A stretch of 64,000 nucleotides of DNA, taken from the NCBI RefSeq assembly GCF_008065155.1, contig NZ_CP042819.1, positions 2,046,001 through 2,110,000 on the forward strand, written 5' to 3'. Made by a program: the position numbers and the translations under genes. This DNA is from Octadecabacter sp. SW4. Lineage in GTDB: Bacteria > Pseudomonadota > Alphaproteobacteria > Rhodobacterales > Rhodobacteraceae. Shown piece by piece: positions 43,800 to 52,736 of the stretch; the first letter of the stretch is position 1, and each line of letters opens with the position of its first letter. The notes beneath the pieces were generated by a model, which saw only the letters and a list, made by a program, of their open reading frames with translations, ran no database searches and was not told the origin of the DNA.

Positions 43800-45065
43800 T
43801 CAGCCAAACATGTCGGCGGTGATCCCGTCATACCAGCCAAGCGATTCCGCATAGGTGGCTTGGCGCACGTCGCTGCTTTCACCTGTTTCGCTGATGAAGC
43901 CGTCGACCTTGGCGATCTTTTCATCGGTGGCCTCGTAGGTGGCCCCGACTTTGACCCCATCATCGGTGCTGATCAGCGACCAGCAGGTATTGGCAAACCG
44001 CGCGGGGAACACCGTGGACCCCGTCAGCGCACCGCGCACCGCGTTGGCACAGACCTTGGCCTGCGAATTGGCCGCAAAGCCGGATTTCGGCATGTCGCCC
44101 TGCGCACTGGCGTCACCCAAAACGTGGATGTTTTCATCCATCTTCGAGGACAGATCTGCCGCATTCACCGGCGCCCAGTTGCCTTCGGTTATGCCAGCCA
44201 GTTCGGCGATCCGCCCTGCCTTCATTGCGGGAATGACATTGCAGACATCAACACGTGTCACATCGCCATCAATGCTGAGCGTCATCGCCTCGGGGTCCAC
44301 TTCGACGTTGCCACCGCCGAAATCGGGGCCGATCCGGTCGATCATCCCTGCGTAATGGGTGTTCCAGCCTTCCTCGAACAACCCCTGTTTGGAGAAGGCC
44401 TCTTTTGGGTCGGCGATCAGGATCTTGGCGGTCGGGTTCATGTTTTTCAGCATATGCGCGACCATGCTGACGCGCTCGTAGGGGCCGGGCGGGCAGCGGA
44501 ACGGATTGGGCGGTGCGACCATTGCATAGGTGCCGCCCTGGGGCATGGATTCGATCTGAGCCTTTAGCAATTCCGACTGCGACCCCGCTTTATAGGCATG
44601 GGGCATCCTGTTTTGGGCGCTCACATCCCAACCGGGCACCGCGCCATCGACGAAATCAATGCCTGGCGACAGGATCAGGCGATCATAGGGGATGGCATAG
44701 CCCCCCGCTGTGGCCACGGTTTTTGCATCACGATCCACGCCAACGGCCCAGTCATGCAAAACGTTGATCCCGAAATCCGCGGCCAAGCCGCCATAGGAAT
44801 GGCCCAGGCTTTCGATGGTGCGAAAGCCACCCAGATAAAGGTTCGAGAAAAAGCAGGTGTAATAGTGGCGCGAGGGTTCGATCAGCGTCACGTCAATGTC
44901 GCCGTTGCTGTCTTTGGCGATATAGCGGGCGGCCGTCGCACCGCCTGCCCCACCACCAACGACGACGACACGCGCACGTCCGTGCGCGGCAGCCCTGACC
45001 ATCGGCGCTGCGAGCGCACCGGTTGCGGCAATAGTTCCAAGAAAGGCGCGTCTGTTGAACTTCAT
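43800..45065 (-). CDS. soxF: Sulfide dehydrogenase flavoprotein (SoxF/FccB)
   Basis: A 421-residue FAD-dependent protein with a twin-arginine signal (FNRRAFLGT). The FAD-binding motif is VVVVGGGAGGATAARYI (about residues 34-50). Redox-active cysteines lie in PFRCPPGPYERV and in FANTCWSLIS near the C terminus. With the cytochrome encoded just upstream it resembles flavocytochrome c sulfide dehydrogenase in the periplasm. I chose the ATG at 45065: GGGAGAGAGAC precedes it, and the signal peptide begins there. Confidence 0.92.
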   Translation of the reverse strand: MKFNRRAFLGTIAATGALAAPMVRAAAHGRARVVVVGGGAGGATAARYIAKDSNGDIDVTLIEPSRHYYTCFFSNLYLGGFRTIESLGHSYGGLAADFGINVLHDWAVGVDRDAKTVATAGGYAIPYDRLILSPGIDFVDGAVPGWDVSAQNRMPHAYKAGSQSELLKAQIESMPQGGTYAMVAPPNPFRCPPGPYERVSMVAHMLKNMNPTAKILIADPKEAFSKQGLFEEGWNTHYAGMIDRIGPDFGGGNVEVDPEAMTLSIDGDVTRVDVCNVIPAMKAGRIAELAGITEGNWAPVNAADLSSKMDENIHVLGDASAQGDMPKSGFAANSQAKVCANAVRGALTGSTVFPARFANTCWSLISTDDGVKVGATYEATDEKIAKVDGFISETGESSDVRQATYAESLGWYDGITADMFG

Positions 45066-45090
45066 GTCTCTCTCCCATGGGTGGCATCGA

Positions 45091-45798
45091 TCATTCGATG
45101 GTTTCAAAATATGCAGCGAGCGCTGCGATCTCCTCGTTTGACAGGCGCTGGGCCATCATCTGCATGACGGGATGGGTGCGCACATTGTCTTTGTAGGCGT
45201 GCATCGCAGTGACAAAATATTCGGTCGGCCAGTTGGTGATGCTGGGAATGCCCGAGGCCTCACCGCTGGCCTGATGGCAGGTTGTGCATTCGCCCGACAG
45301 GTATTCACCGTAAGCAGGATCGCCAACAATGGCGAGAATTTCAGGCGCGACCGCATGATCAACAGCCACAGCCGTGGGTGCGGATTCGGGGATGTCGATC
45401 GGGCTGGCTGAAAAGCTGCGCAGGTAGGCAACCACATCGTCGCGGTCCTGCGGATCAGAGAGGCCCGCAAAATTCATCCGCGTGCGCGACACAAGAGCGC
45501 GCGGGTTTTCAAGGTAGGCGTCAAGCGTGTCAAAATCCCACATCAGCCCGTTTGTCGCCGCCCGCAGCAAGCCTTCGGAATAGCGAAAATCATCGACTTG
45601 CGCCGCTGAGCGGTCAAAAATACCGTTCAAATGCGGGCCAATCGCGTTCTGCGCACCCGCGCCGATCTGATGGCAGCTTGCACATTGTTGAAACAGGGCG
45701 GCACCGCGTTCAGGATCGCCGCCTGCGTCGGCCTTTGCTGCTCCCGTGCTGAACACGAGCATCGCAAAGGCCAACGCAGGGCGGGCGATCTGGGTCAT
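45091..45798 (-). CDS. soxE: Diheme cytochrome c (SoxE/FccA-like)
   Basis: A 235-residue exported cytochrome with a signal peptide (to about AKADA, residue 24) and two haem-binding motifs, CASCH (near residue 40) and CTTCH (near residue 175). Methionines in the FAGLSDPQ and HPVMQMMAQ regions may be distal ligands. It would take electrons from SoxF. Its start overlaps the soxD stop (ATGA). Confidence 0.88.
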   Translation of the reverse strand: MTQIARPALAFAMLVFSTGAAKADAGGDPERGAALFQQCASCHQIGAGAQNAIGPHLNGIFDRSAAQVDDFRYSEGLLRAATNGLMWDFDTLDAYLENPRALVSRTRMNFAGLSDPQDRDDVVAYLRSFSASPIDIPESAPTAVAVDHAVAPEILAIVGDPAYGEYLSGECTTCHQASGEASGIPSITNWPTEYFVTAMHAYKDNVRTHPVMQMMAQRLSNEEIAALAAYFETIE

Positions 45799-46823
45799 GG
45801 CGATGCAATACTTTCAAGATAAGCGATCAGCCCAGCGATTTCGGCCTCGTCACGCACGCCGCGGAACGACATCTTGGTGCCCGGACGCTGACCGCGCGGA
45901 TCGGCAAGATAGGCGGCAAGATTTTCATGGGTCCAGACTTCGCCCGCTTCGGCCGCCTCTTTGAAGACGTTGGAATAGCGAAAGCCATCAATCGTGCCCA
46001 TCGTCCGCCCGATCACGCCATTAAGGGCGGGGCCGGTGCGGTTGGACCCATCCGGGCCGACTTCGTGGCAGGCACGGCATTGACGGAATGCGCCTTCGCC
46101 AAGGGCGATCAACTCGGGATCAATTGCCGCGCTGTTGTCGTCGGCGGGTGCTTCCTCGGTGGATGCATCTTCAACGGGGGCGTCGTCTTCGGCCTCCGGT
46201 GTTACGTCCAACACGGCCGCGCGGCGGGTGATTTCAACGCTTTCCTTGCAGCCGGTCATGCAGACCTCGCCGGTGAAGTCCACCAGTTCGGTTTCGGCGC
46301 GGTCATCCATGAAAAAGTTGTCTTGGTTGGGCAGGCGCACCTGGGTAAAGTTTTCATTGTTCAGCTCGAAATCGTCATCAACCAGGTTATTGAGATACAA
46401 CAGATACGCTGTGATCGCGTAGATCTCGTCGGGTTCAAGCGACTGCGCTTCGCCAAAGGGCATCGCGCGGTTCACATAGTCATAGACCGTCGACAAATAG
46501 GGCCAGTATGACCCGATTGTCTTGACGGGATCGTCGCGTTCCAAGGTGCCTTGACCGCCCGCCAGAACCGGCCAGCGGCCGACGGCCTCGCCGAAGTCTC
46601 CGTGACAGGCGGCGCATTTTTCAACGAACACTTCTTCGCCGGTCCAGACATCGCCGCTGCCTTCGGGCAGGCCAAGTCCATCGGGGCGCACGTCGATATC
46701 CCATGCCGCGATTTCATCGGGCAATGCCGGGCGCCCAATGCCAAGTGTGTCCTGCGCAAATCCGGGTGCGGCCAAGAGGGTCGCAGCACCAACCAGCGGG
46801 AAAACCTTAAGAAATTTCAACAT
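45795..46823 (-). CDS. soxD: Sulfane dehydrogenase cytochrome subunit SoxD
   Basis: A 342-residue diheme cytochrome c with a signal peptide (to about GFAQD). The first haem motif CAACH is near residue 58 and the second, CRACH, near residue 256. An acidic, alanine-rich linker (about residues 210-245) separates them. It accepts electrons from the molybdenum subunit SoxC during sulfane-sulfur oxidation. The ATG lies inside the end of soxC (17-base overlap). An open frame continues further upstream but only antisense to soxC. Confidence 0.93.
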   Translation of the reverse strand: MLKFLKVFPLVGAATLLAAPGFAQDTLGIGRPALPDEIAAWDIDVRPDGLGLPEGSGDVWTGEEVFVEKCAACHGDFGEAVGRWPVLAGGQGTLERDDPVKTIGSYWPYLSTVYDYVNRAMPFGEAQSLEPDEIYAITAYLLYLNNLVDDDFELNNENFTQVRLPNQDNFFMDDRAETELVDFTGEVCMTGCKESVEITRRAAVLDVTPEAEDDAPVEDASTEEAPADDNSAAIDPELIALGEGAFRQCRACHEVGPDGSNRTGPALNGVIGRTMGTIDGFRYSNVFKEAAEAGEVWTHENLAAYLADPRGQRPGTKMSFRGVRDEAEIAGLIAYLESIASP

Positions 46824-48078
46824 TTTCCGCCTCGCCATTTTCGTTGACAGCCCAAGTCTGAATGCCGTTGTTGTGATAGATTGAATTTTCACCGCGCACC
46901 GCCCGCAGCTGATCCTTGGTCGGTTGCACATAGCCGGTGTTGTCATGCGCACGGCTTTGCAGCAGCATCGGTTTTCCGTCCCAGTTGATGTCGAGATAAA
47001 AGCGATGCATCGACTTATCGAGCGACGGACCCGACATGCGGGCCTCCTGCCATGTGATGCCACCGTCAATGGTCACATCGACCCGCGGGATCGTGCCACG
47101 CCCCGACCACGCCACGCCGGTAATGACCAGCGGCCCCGGACCTTGGGTGATGGGCATTTGCGGGCTGGGGCTGGTGATGACCGATTTCGCGTCCATCTCC
47201 CATGTGAACCGCCGGGCCTGACCGTTGGCCAGAAGATCGGTGTATTTGCTGGTTTCCTCGCGGTGGTGCCAAGGCTGATCACCCACTTCGATGCGGCGCA
47301 ACCACTTGACCCACATGTTGCCTTCCCAACCGGGCACGACCAGTCGGATGGGGTAGCCTTGTTCGGCGCGCAGGGCTTCGCCGTTCATCTTGAACGCCAC
47401 GAGGCAATCATCCAGCGCTTTTTCAATCGGGACCGAACGGGTCATTGCGGATGCATCCGCCCCCTCGGGCAGCAACCATTTTCCGGCAGTTTTCACGCCC
47501 GCCTCTTGCAGCAAAAGCCGCAGCGGCACGCCGGTATACATGACGTTGTGGATCATCCCATGAGTGAACTGGCAGCCGTTCAGCTGCGCCCCCGCCCACT
47601 CCATGCCCGTATTGGCTGCGCATTCCAGAAAATAGATGTGATTTTCGCGTGGAAAGCGCATCAGGTCTTCCATCGTGAAGACCAGCGGGCGATCAACCAG
47701 GCCGTTGATCATGAGGCGATGTTCGGCGGGATCGATTTCGGCGACGCCCGCGTGATGGCGTTCAAAACACAAGCCGTTTGGCGTGATGATCCCGTCGAGT
47801 TCATGCAGCGGGGTAAAGTTGATCGAACTGACCGGATCGGCTGTCAGCCAGGGCACGTTCTGGCGGCGCACATGGGATTCATAGGGCGATGGCATGCCAT
47901 AAGGCGTCTCGTCCACACCCGCGCCCAGATATTGGTTCCACGGCTGCGTGTTCAGGATTGCGGCTTCGCCTTCGGCCCGCGCCATAGTCGCCCCGCCCAC
48001 CAGGGCCGCACCACTGGCGGCCGCGCCACGCAGGAAATTGCGGCGTGTGGGCTTCATGCCTTTGTAGATGTCGCTCAT
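46807..48078 (-). CDS. soxC: Sulfane dehydrogenase molybdenum subunit SoxC
   Basis: A 423-residue molybdopterin enzyme of the sulfite-oxidase family with a twin-arginine signal (TRRNFLRGAAASG). The molybdenum-ligand cysteine is in YFLECAANTG (about residue 152), and a C-terminal dimerisation domain follows. With SoxD it removes six electrons from SoxY-bound sulfane sulfur, so the cell can oxidise thiosulfate fully without sulfur globules. GGGGAGAT lies before the ATG. Confidence 0.95.
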   Translation of the reverse strand: MSDIYKGMKPTRRNFLRGAAASGAALVGGATMARAEGEAAILNTQPWNQYLGAGVDETPYGMPSPYESHVRRQNVPWLTADPVSSINFTPLHELDGIITPNGLCFERHHAGVAEIDPAEHRLMINGLVDRPLVFTMEDLMRFPRENHIYFLECAANTGMEWAGAQLNGCQFTHGMIHNVMYTGVPLRLLLQEAGVKTAGKWLLPEGADASAMTRSVPIEKALDDCLVAFKMNGEALRAEQGYPIRLVVPGWEGNMWVKWLRRIEVGDQPWHHREETSKYTDLLANGQARRFTWEMDAKSVITSPSPQMPITQGPGPLVITGVAWSGRGTIPRVDVTIDGGITWQEARMSGPSLDKSMHRFYLDINWDGKPMLLQSRAHDNTGYVQPTKDQLRAVRGENSIYHNNGIQTWAVNENGEAENVEIS

Positions 48079-48104
48079 CTATCTCCCCTTTTTGATCATT
48101 GGCT

Positions 48105-49808
48105 TCAGATCCCCGCGACCTGAACGGATGTGTTTGGTGCAACGGACACGGTGCCATTGCGCTTGATGTAATTCTCGACCACGTCCCAGATGGGCGGGCC
48201 TTGGGTGCCTTCATTCACCGAAGCCCAGCCAGCCACGACATAGGTCTTGGCGGGGTCCAGCGTTTCACCGGTTTTCAGCAGGGTCAGGTTGCTGATGCGT
48301 TCGCCGATCGGTTTGCCGATGTCGATCCGGTAGCCCATCCCACCGACGCGAACCATATCGCCGCCCTGCTGGTAATAGGGGTCTTCGTTGAACAGGTTAT
48401 CGGCCACGTCTTCCATGATGGTATGTATGAATTCGCCCGTCATTTCAGTGCGATATGCGTTTGGATAGGTCATCGAGGTGACGTTCCACAGGTCTTCGCG
48501 GGTGATATCCTGACCCGGCAGGATCGACGGCCCCCAACGCACACCGGGCGACATTGCGATATCGGCATCGCGTTCCTCGATCAGCGCATCACAGATCAGG
48601 TCATCCCAGGATCCGTTGAAGTTGCCGCGCCGATAAAGCAACGTATCATCGGCCGTTTTACCCAGCACTTCGGACAGGTCCGCCGCAAAGGGGGCGCGCT
48701 GTTCATCAATCACTGCCGCGACCTCGGCGTCGGGCGAAATCACGTCGGAAAAGATCGGGATCAGCTTGTGGCGGAACCCCATCATGCGGCCATCGCGCAC
48801 GTCCAGATCGACGCGGCTGACGAATTTACCGTTGGACCCTGACGCAATGATGATCGTGTCGTTGATCAGCACAGGCTCGGGCAGCGCATCATGGGTGTGG
48901 CCCGCAAGGATCACATCGATCCCGGTCACGCGGCCCGCCATCGCCTTGTCCACATCAAAGCCGTTATGCGACAGGCAGACGACCAATTCGGCGCCCATGC
49001 CGCGCACTTCGTCAACCATTTCCTGCATCCGCTGATCACGGATCCCGAACGAGTATTCGGGGAACATCCAGCCGGGGTTGGCGATGGGCATATAGGGGAA
49101 GGCCTGACCGATCACGGCGATCTTGACGCCGCCGCGTTCAAAGAACTGGTAGGGTTGGAAGTCTTCGGATGGTTCATCCCATTCGGCGTCAAAGATGTTC
49201 TGGCCAAGGGCCGCGAAGGGCAGATCGCCCACGATGTCGCGCACGCGATCCGACCCAAGCGTGAATTCCCAGTGAAACGTCATCGCATCGGGCCTGAGCA
49301 TGTTCATGACGTTGACCACGTCCTGCCCCTGGGTCTGGTAACAGGTGTAGGACCCGTGCCAGGTATCGCCGCCATCCAGCAGCAAAGCATCGGGGCGGGC
49401 GGCGCGAATTTGGTTCACGACAGTCGCCACACGGTCCATGCCGCCCATCTTGCCATAGCTTCGCGCGAGGGCGGAAAAATCGTTATAAGTCAGGGCGTAA
49501 TGCGACGGGCTGCCGTCGTCTATTCCATAGGCACGGCGGAAATCCGCGCCTGTGATATGGGGCACGGCGCCCTTGTTGACGCCCACGCCAAGGTTGATTT
49601 CGGGTTCCCGGAAATAGATTGGTTTCAGCTGTGCGTGAATATCGGTGACATGGATCAGCGACACGTTTCCAAAGGTCTCAAACTCCAGCAGCTGGTCTTG
49701 CGTCAGCGCCTGTTGCGCAGCCAGACGGCCCCAGTTGCCAAACCCGGACGCGCCGACAATTGCGCTGGCAGCTACGCTGGCCTGTAGAAAATCGCGCCGT
49801 GAAATCAT
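48105..49808 (-). CDS. soxB: Thiosulfohydrolase SoxB
   Basis: A 567-residue 5'-nucleotidase-like dimanganese hydrolase that cleaves sulfate from SoxY-bound intermediates. The N-terminal twin-arginine-type signal is SRRDFLQAS, metal ligands appear in HVTDIHAQL (about residues 53-61), and GGDTWHGS and SHNGFD follow. It has its own promoter region: a terminator follows soxA and an ATTC-N8-GAAT dyad lies before this gene. Confidence 0.96.
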   Translation of the reverse strand: MISRRDFLQASVAASAIVGASGFGNWGRLAAQQALTQDQLLEFETFGNVSLIHVTDIHAQLKPIYFREPEINLGVGVNKGAVPHITGADFRRAYGIDDGSPSHYALTYNDFSALARSYGKMGGMDRVATVVNQIRAARPDALLLDGGDTWHGSYTCYQTQGQDVVNVMNMLRPDAMTFHWEFTLGSDRVRDIVGDLPFAALGQNIFDAEWDEPSEDFQPYQFFERGGVKIAVIGQAFPYMPIANPGWMFPEYSFGIRDQRMQEMVDEVRGMGAELVVCLSHNGFDVDKAMAGRVTGIDVILAGHTHDALPEPVLINDTIIIASGSNGKFVSRVDLDVRDGRMMGFRHKLIPIFSDVISPDAEVAAVIDEQRAPFAADLSEVLGKTADDTLLYRRGNFNGSWDDLICDALIEERDADIAMSPGVRWGPSILPGQDITREDLWNVTSMTYPNAYRTEMTGEFIHTIMEDVADNLFNEDPYYQQGGDMVRVGGMGYRIDIGKPIGERISNLTLLKTGETLDPAKTYVVAGWASVNEGTQGPPIWDVVENYIKRNGTVSVAPNTSVQVAGI

Positions 49809-49834
49809 GTGCTTACCTCGGTTTCAGCCATCAC

Positions 49835-49858
49835 ATTCGTGAATCTGAATATATTATA
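49835..49858 (-). promoter_or_regulatory. soxB promoter -10 and SoxR-type operator
   Basis: On the minus strand a TATAAT -10 element (49853-49858) is followed at once by an exact ATTC-N8-GAAT dyad (49835-49850). No clear -35 hexamer is seen, so an activator may also take part. A repressor on the dyad would cover the transcript start. Confidence 0.6.
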
Positions 49859-49859
49859 T

Positions 49860-49894
49860 GAAAGAAAGCCCGCGAACGCTTGGACGTCGCGGGC
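49860..49894 (-). terminator. Intrinsic terminator after soxA
   Basis: GCCCGCGA and TCGCGGGC (49868-49875 and 49887-49894) form a perfect 8-base stem, and on the transcript it is followed by UUUCUUUC. It lies 11 bases past the soxA stop codon and ends the soxXYZA unit before the soxB promoter. Confidence 0.75.
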
Positions 49895-49905
49895 AATCCT
49901 GTGTT

Positions 49906-50763
49906 TTAGTTGCGGACTGACGGACCTTCGACCGACAGGCCGTTCCCGCGCGAGGCCACGTAAAGCTCCAGCGCGATAAACTCGGGGCTGCCCACGGCAT
50001 AGGTTTCGGCGCGCGTGTCGCGGATGCAGCCACGGAACCGTGATTGCACACCGTTCAACCGCGCGTTTTTCAGGCGATAGGTCGGGAATCCGTTGATCAT
50101 GCCCATGCTCAGGTGGTCGGCGCGGATCAGGTTGCCGTAGTTCTGCTCGTGGCAGGACGCGCAGGACAGGTCCAACTGGCCATTGCGGGTGTAATAAAGC
50201 TCGCGCCCCATTTCCCATGTTTCCTGCGCGGGACCATCAATCGCGACATCCACCGGCATGCCGCGCGACACCGAGGCCAGCAGCGCAGTCATGTTCAGCA
50301 TGTCGTCCTTGTCATAGGCCCATTCTTCGGCACCCATCTGTTCGGTCCGGCAGCTGTTGATCTGCATGGTCATCGTGCGCACTTCACCCGCCTCTTCATT
50401 CCAACGCGGATAAACGGCACTGATACCGGCCATGTCTTCGGGCGCGCCGTGGCAGCTGGCACAGGATTCACCTGCCTCGCCTTCAACGGTGTCCCAGGCG
50501 GCAAGCGCTTCTTCGACAAAGATCATACCCGGGTTCTCGAAATCGTCCATTTCAAAGGCTTGGGTTTCCGTCGAACGGAACACCCAACCCGACATGATCT
50601 CGCTGATCCCGGTGCCTTGCATGTGCGCGGGCGCAGGCGCACGCACGGTGATGTCGATTTCGCCGTTGATGACCAAATCGGCATCTTCATCTGCCATTGC
50701 CGGCCCAAAGGGGACGGCCACAGCAAGACATACAGCACTTGCGGACAGTAGTGTTTTTTTCAT
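49906..50763 (-). CDS. soxA: L-cysteine S-thiosulfotransferase subunit SoxA
   Basis: A 285-residue diheme cytochrome c with a signal peptide (to about PAMADE). Two CASCH haem motifs are present (about residues 100 and 205), and the persulfidated haem-ligand cysteine is in FRGCIRDTRAE near residue 242. With SoxX it links thiosulfate to SoxY. The ATG at 50763 has GGGAGGGG upstream, and an open extension of 7 residues is ignored. Confidence 0.95.
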   Translation of the reverse strand: MKKTLLSASAVCLAVAVPFGPAMADEDADLVINGEIDITVRAPAPAHMQGTGISEIMSGWVFRSTETQAFEMDDFENPGMIFVEEALAAWDTVEGEAGESCASCHGAPEDMAGISAVYPRWNEEAGEVRTMTMQINSCRTEQMGAEEWAYDKDDMLNMTALLASVSRGMPVDVAIDGPAQETWEMGRELYYTRNGQLDLSCASCHEQNYGNLIRADHLSMGMINGFPTYRLKNARLNGVQSRFRGCIRDTRAETYAVGSPEFIALELYVASRGNGLSVEGPSVRN

Positions 50764-50789
50764 TTTTCGCCCCTCCCTGGACAAGAAAC

Positions 50790-51119
50790 CTAGTTGACGA
50801 CGATGTCTTTGCTGTCGGTGTAGATATCGCCATCGTCATCGTACCACGTGAAGACAAAGGTGCCGCTTTCGGGCACGACCGCTTCAAACTCCAGAAACGG
50901 GTTCGTGGAGATTGCCGGTTCAAACCCGACGTCGATCACCATTTCACCGTTAAATTCGCAGGTGAAGCGGTGGATGATCGAGCGCGGAATGACATTGCCA
51001 TCGCCGTCTTTGCGCTGGCCCGATTCCATCGGATGCGAGATCAGCGTTTTGATCGTGATCGTTTCGCCAGCGGTTGCCTCGCGTGGGACGCGAACGCGGG
51101 GTGTTACGTTTTCTGCCAT
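50790..51119 (-). CDS. soxZ: Sulfur carrier complex subunit SoxZ
   Basis: A 109-residue immunoglobulin-like protein that binds SoxY. It opens with PRVRVPREATAGETITIKTLISHPMESG, the usual SoxZ start in two adjoining parts, and has no signal peptide because it is exported with SoxY. It lies between soxY and soxA in the standard order. Confidence 0.95.
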   Translation of the reverse strand: MAENVTPRVRVPREATAGETITIKTLISHPMESGQRKDGDGNVIPRSIIHRFTCEFNGEMVIDVGFEPAISTNPFLEFEAVVPESGTFVFTWYDDDGDIYTDSKDIVVN

Positions 51120-51134
51120 CTGTCGTTGCTCCTG

Positions 51135-51551
51135 TTAGCCGCCGCAGCCGCCGATTGTGACTTTCACCTCTTGCGAGGCCTGAACGAACGATCCGTCGGG
51201 CATTTTCGCGATCGCAATGACGTCCTGCGTTCCGGCAAGCCGGATGCGCGTAGAGGCGCGCTGTGCGCCTGCCAGCGGGCCAAAGTTGAACGTGCCAACG
51301 GCGGGTGTCGGGTTGCCGGTGGCAAGAACCATGATCGCAACCGCGCCAGGGGCGTCGACTTCGATCGGAACGGTGTTGCCGTTTTCCGCGATTTCCGGCG
51401 CGATCAAAGTGATCCCGCCCGTGCCGAGTTCGGCACCGCCCGTGAACGCGGCGATGTCGCCGTCGACGTCTGCGAATGCCTTGAAGGGCACGGCTGCCGC
51501 AAACGCGGTGCCCATCGCCATCAAAAGCGTTTCTCTGCGTGTATAGCTCAT
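51135..51551 (-). CDS. soxY: Sulfur carrier protein SoxY
   Basis: A 138-residue protein with a twin-arginine-type signal (YTRRETLLMAMG) and the C-terminal GGCGG swinging arm, whose cysteine carries the sulfur intermediates. The arm is intact and terminal, as required for access to SoxXA, SoxB and SoxCD. Confidence 0.96.
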   Translation of the reverse strand: MSYTRRETLLMAMGTAFAAAVPFKAFADVDGDIAAFTGGAELGTGGITLIAPEIAENGNTVPIEVDAPGAVAIMVLATGNPTPAVGTFNFGPLAGAQRASTRIRLAGTQDVIAIAKMPDGSFVQASQEVKVTIGGCGG

Positions 51552-51578
51552 GCTGTCTCCTGTAGCGTCTGGCTGCGT

Positions 51579-52052
51579 CTAGTAGTCTTGCAGCGTCATA
51601 AGGTAAGCGACCACGTCTTCGATTTCCTGCGCGGTCAGGATCGGATCAAGCGGCCCTTGGGCGGCTTTGCCGGTGTAGCCGTCGCCGGGGCGGTTAAAGC
51701 CATCGATGGCGTAGAACGCGGGCATCACCGTGTCGGGGAAAACCATCTTGGCGTTGGACACGATGCCCCGCAGATCCGATGCTTCCCAGCGCGCGCCTAC
51801 CCCGTCAAGCGACGGGCCCACTTCGCCGTGAAAGGGGTAATCTGACAACGCCGTAACCTGATGGCAGGCGATGCAATTGCCCTTGCCCCGGTTGACCATA
51901 ATCTCGAGCCCGGCTGCCGGATCACCGACAGTTCCCGACAACGACATTTCGACCTGCCCGTAGTCGCCGAATGTGACGTCACCGGGCGCGGTTTGCGCAA
52001 TGGCGACCGTGCCAAAACCAGCGGCGAATGCCGAGAGTAAAATCCTGTTCAT
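51579..52052 (-). CDS. soxX: L-cysteine S-thiosulfotransferase subunit SoxX
   Basis: A 157-residue monohaem cytochrome c with a signal peptide (to about VAIAQT) and one CIACH motif near residue 60. MPAFY supplies the distal methionine. It is the partner of SoxA and the first gene of the soxXYZA unit. GGGAGGGACC lies directly before the ATG at 52052. Confidence 0.94.
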   Translation of the reverse strand: MNRILLSAFAAGFGTVAIAQTAPGDVTFGDYGQVEMSLSGTVGDPAAGLEIMVNRGKGNCIACHQVTALSDYPFHGEVGPSLDGVGARWEASDLRGIVSNAKMVFPDTVMPAFYAIDGFNRPGDGYTGKAAQGPLDPILTAQEIEDVVAYLMTLQDY

Positions 52053-52099
52053 GGTCCCTCCCTGGGTACTCAGTCCTCTTGGCGTATCGTAGACCACCC

Positions 52100-52137
52100 G
52101 TTCAGATTCTCGCAACATCAAAATTAATTATTTGAAT
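52100..52137. promoter_or_regulatory. Degenerate SoxR-type dyads upstream of soxX
   Basis: AATT-N8-GAAT (52122-52137) matches the ATTC-N8-GAAT pattern at 6 of 8 positions. A second, GTTC-N8-GCAA (52100-52115), shares 7 of its 8 spacer bases with the soxB site. The region is AT-rich (ATTAATTATTTG) and is the only space for a soxX promoter. Confidence 0.4.
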
Positions 52138-52159
52138 ATGACGATGTGAGCGCCGCGTT

Positions 52160-52723
52160 TTAATCAACGATTCCGCGTTCTTGCAGGATGCGCGCGTGGT
52201 AGCGCTGGAAGGGTTCATCGGTCAGGTAGTGACCCTCGCGAATCCAGTTGAGAAGGTTCAAGGTCGTCCACTTGCCAAAAGCGCCGGGCATGGTGACGAT
52301 TGCCGCCTCACTTGCGATCGCGTCCTCGGCCACCTCGGGCGGAAAGAACATCATCGTAGGTGTGAACTGCGCATTCCAGCGCCGCACGATATCTTTTTCG
52401 GGCATGACTTCACCATCGAAATCAGTGACGTCGACATCCCCGAACATGTTGATCTGCACTACGAAAAAGCTGTCGTGCAGCGCGGCGTCGATTTCCGGAT
52501 CGGGAAAGATATTTTCGTGCATCTCCTTGCAGTAAATGCACCCGCGCTGTTCGATCATGATCAACAGGGTTTTGCCTTGGTCATTGGCGTCGGCCAGATC
52601 TTCGCGCAGGTCCTTGAACGTTTCCTCGATCCAGTCGGCATCATACAATCCGTCATCGCCCAATTGCGCGGCAAACAGCGGCGTTGCGATCAAGGCCAAA
52701 GCAGCAAGTGTGGTGCGGAACAT
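52160..52723 (-). CDS. soxW: Periplasmic thioredoxin SoxW
   Basis: A 187-residue thioredoxin-fold protein with a signal peptide (to about LFAAQ) and a CIYC redox motif in EQRGCIYCKEMHE. It receives electrons from SoxV and helps keep SoxYZ in an active, reduced state. AGGAG lies before the ATG at 52723, and 13 bases separate it from soxV. Confidence 0.9.
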   Translation of the reverse strand: MFRTTLAALALIATPLFAAQLGDDGLYDADWIEETFKDLREDLADANDQGKTLLIMIEQRGCIYCKEMHENIFPDPEIDAALHDSFFVVQINMFGDVDVTDFDGEVMPEKDIVRRWNAQFTPTMMFFPPEVAEDAIASEAAIVTMPGAFGKWTTLNLLNWIREGHYLTDEPFQRYHARILQERGIVD

Positions 52724-52736
52724 GGTCAAATCTCCT

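Noticed and set aside
46824..47069. N-terminal extension of soxD by 82 codons
   Set aside because: It overlaps soxC, and the signal peptide begins at 46823.
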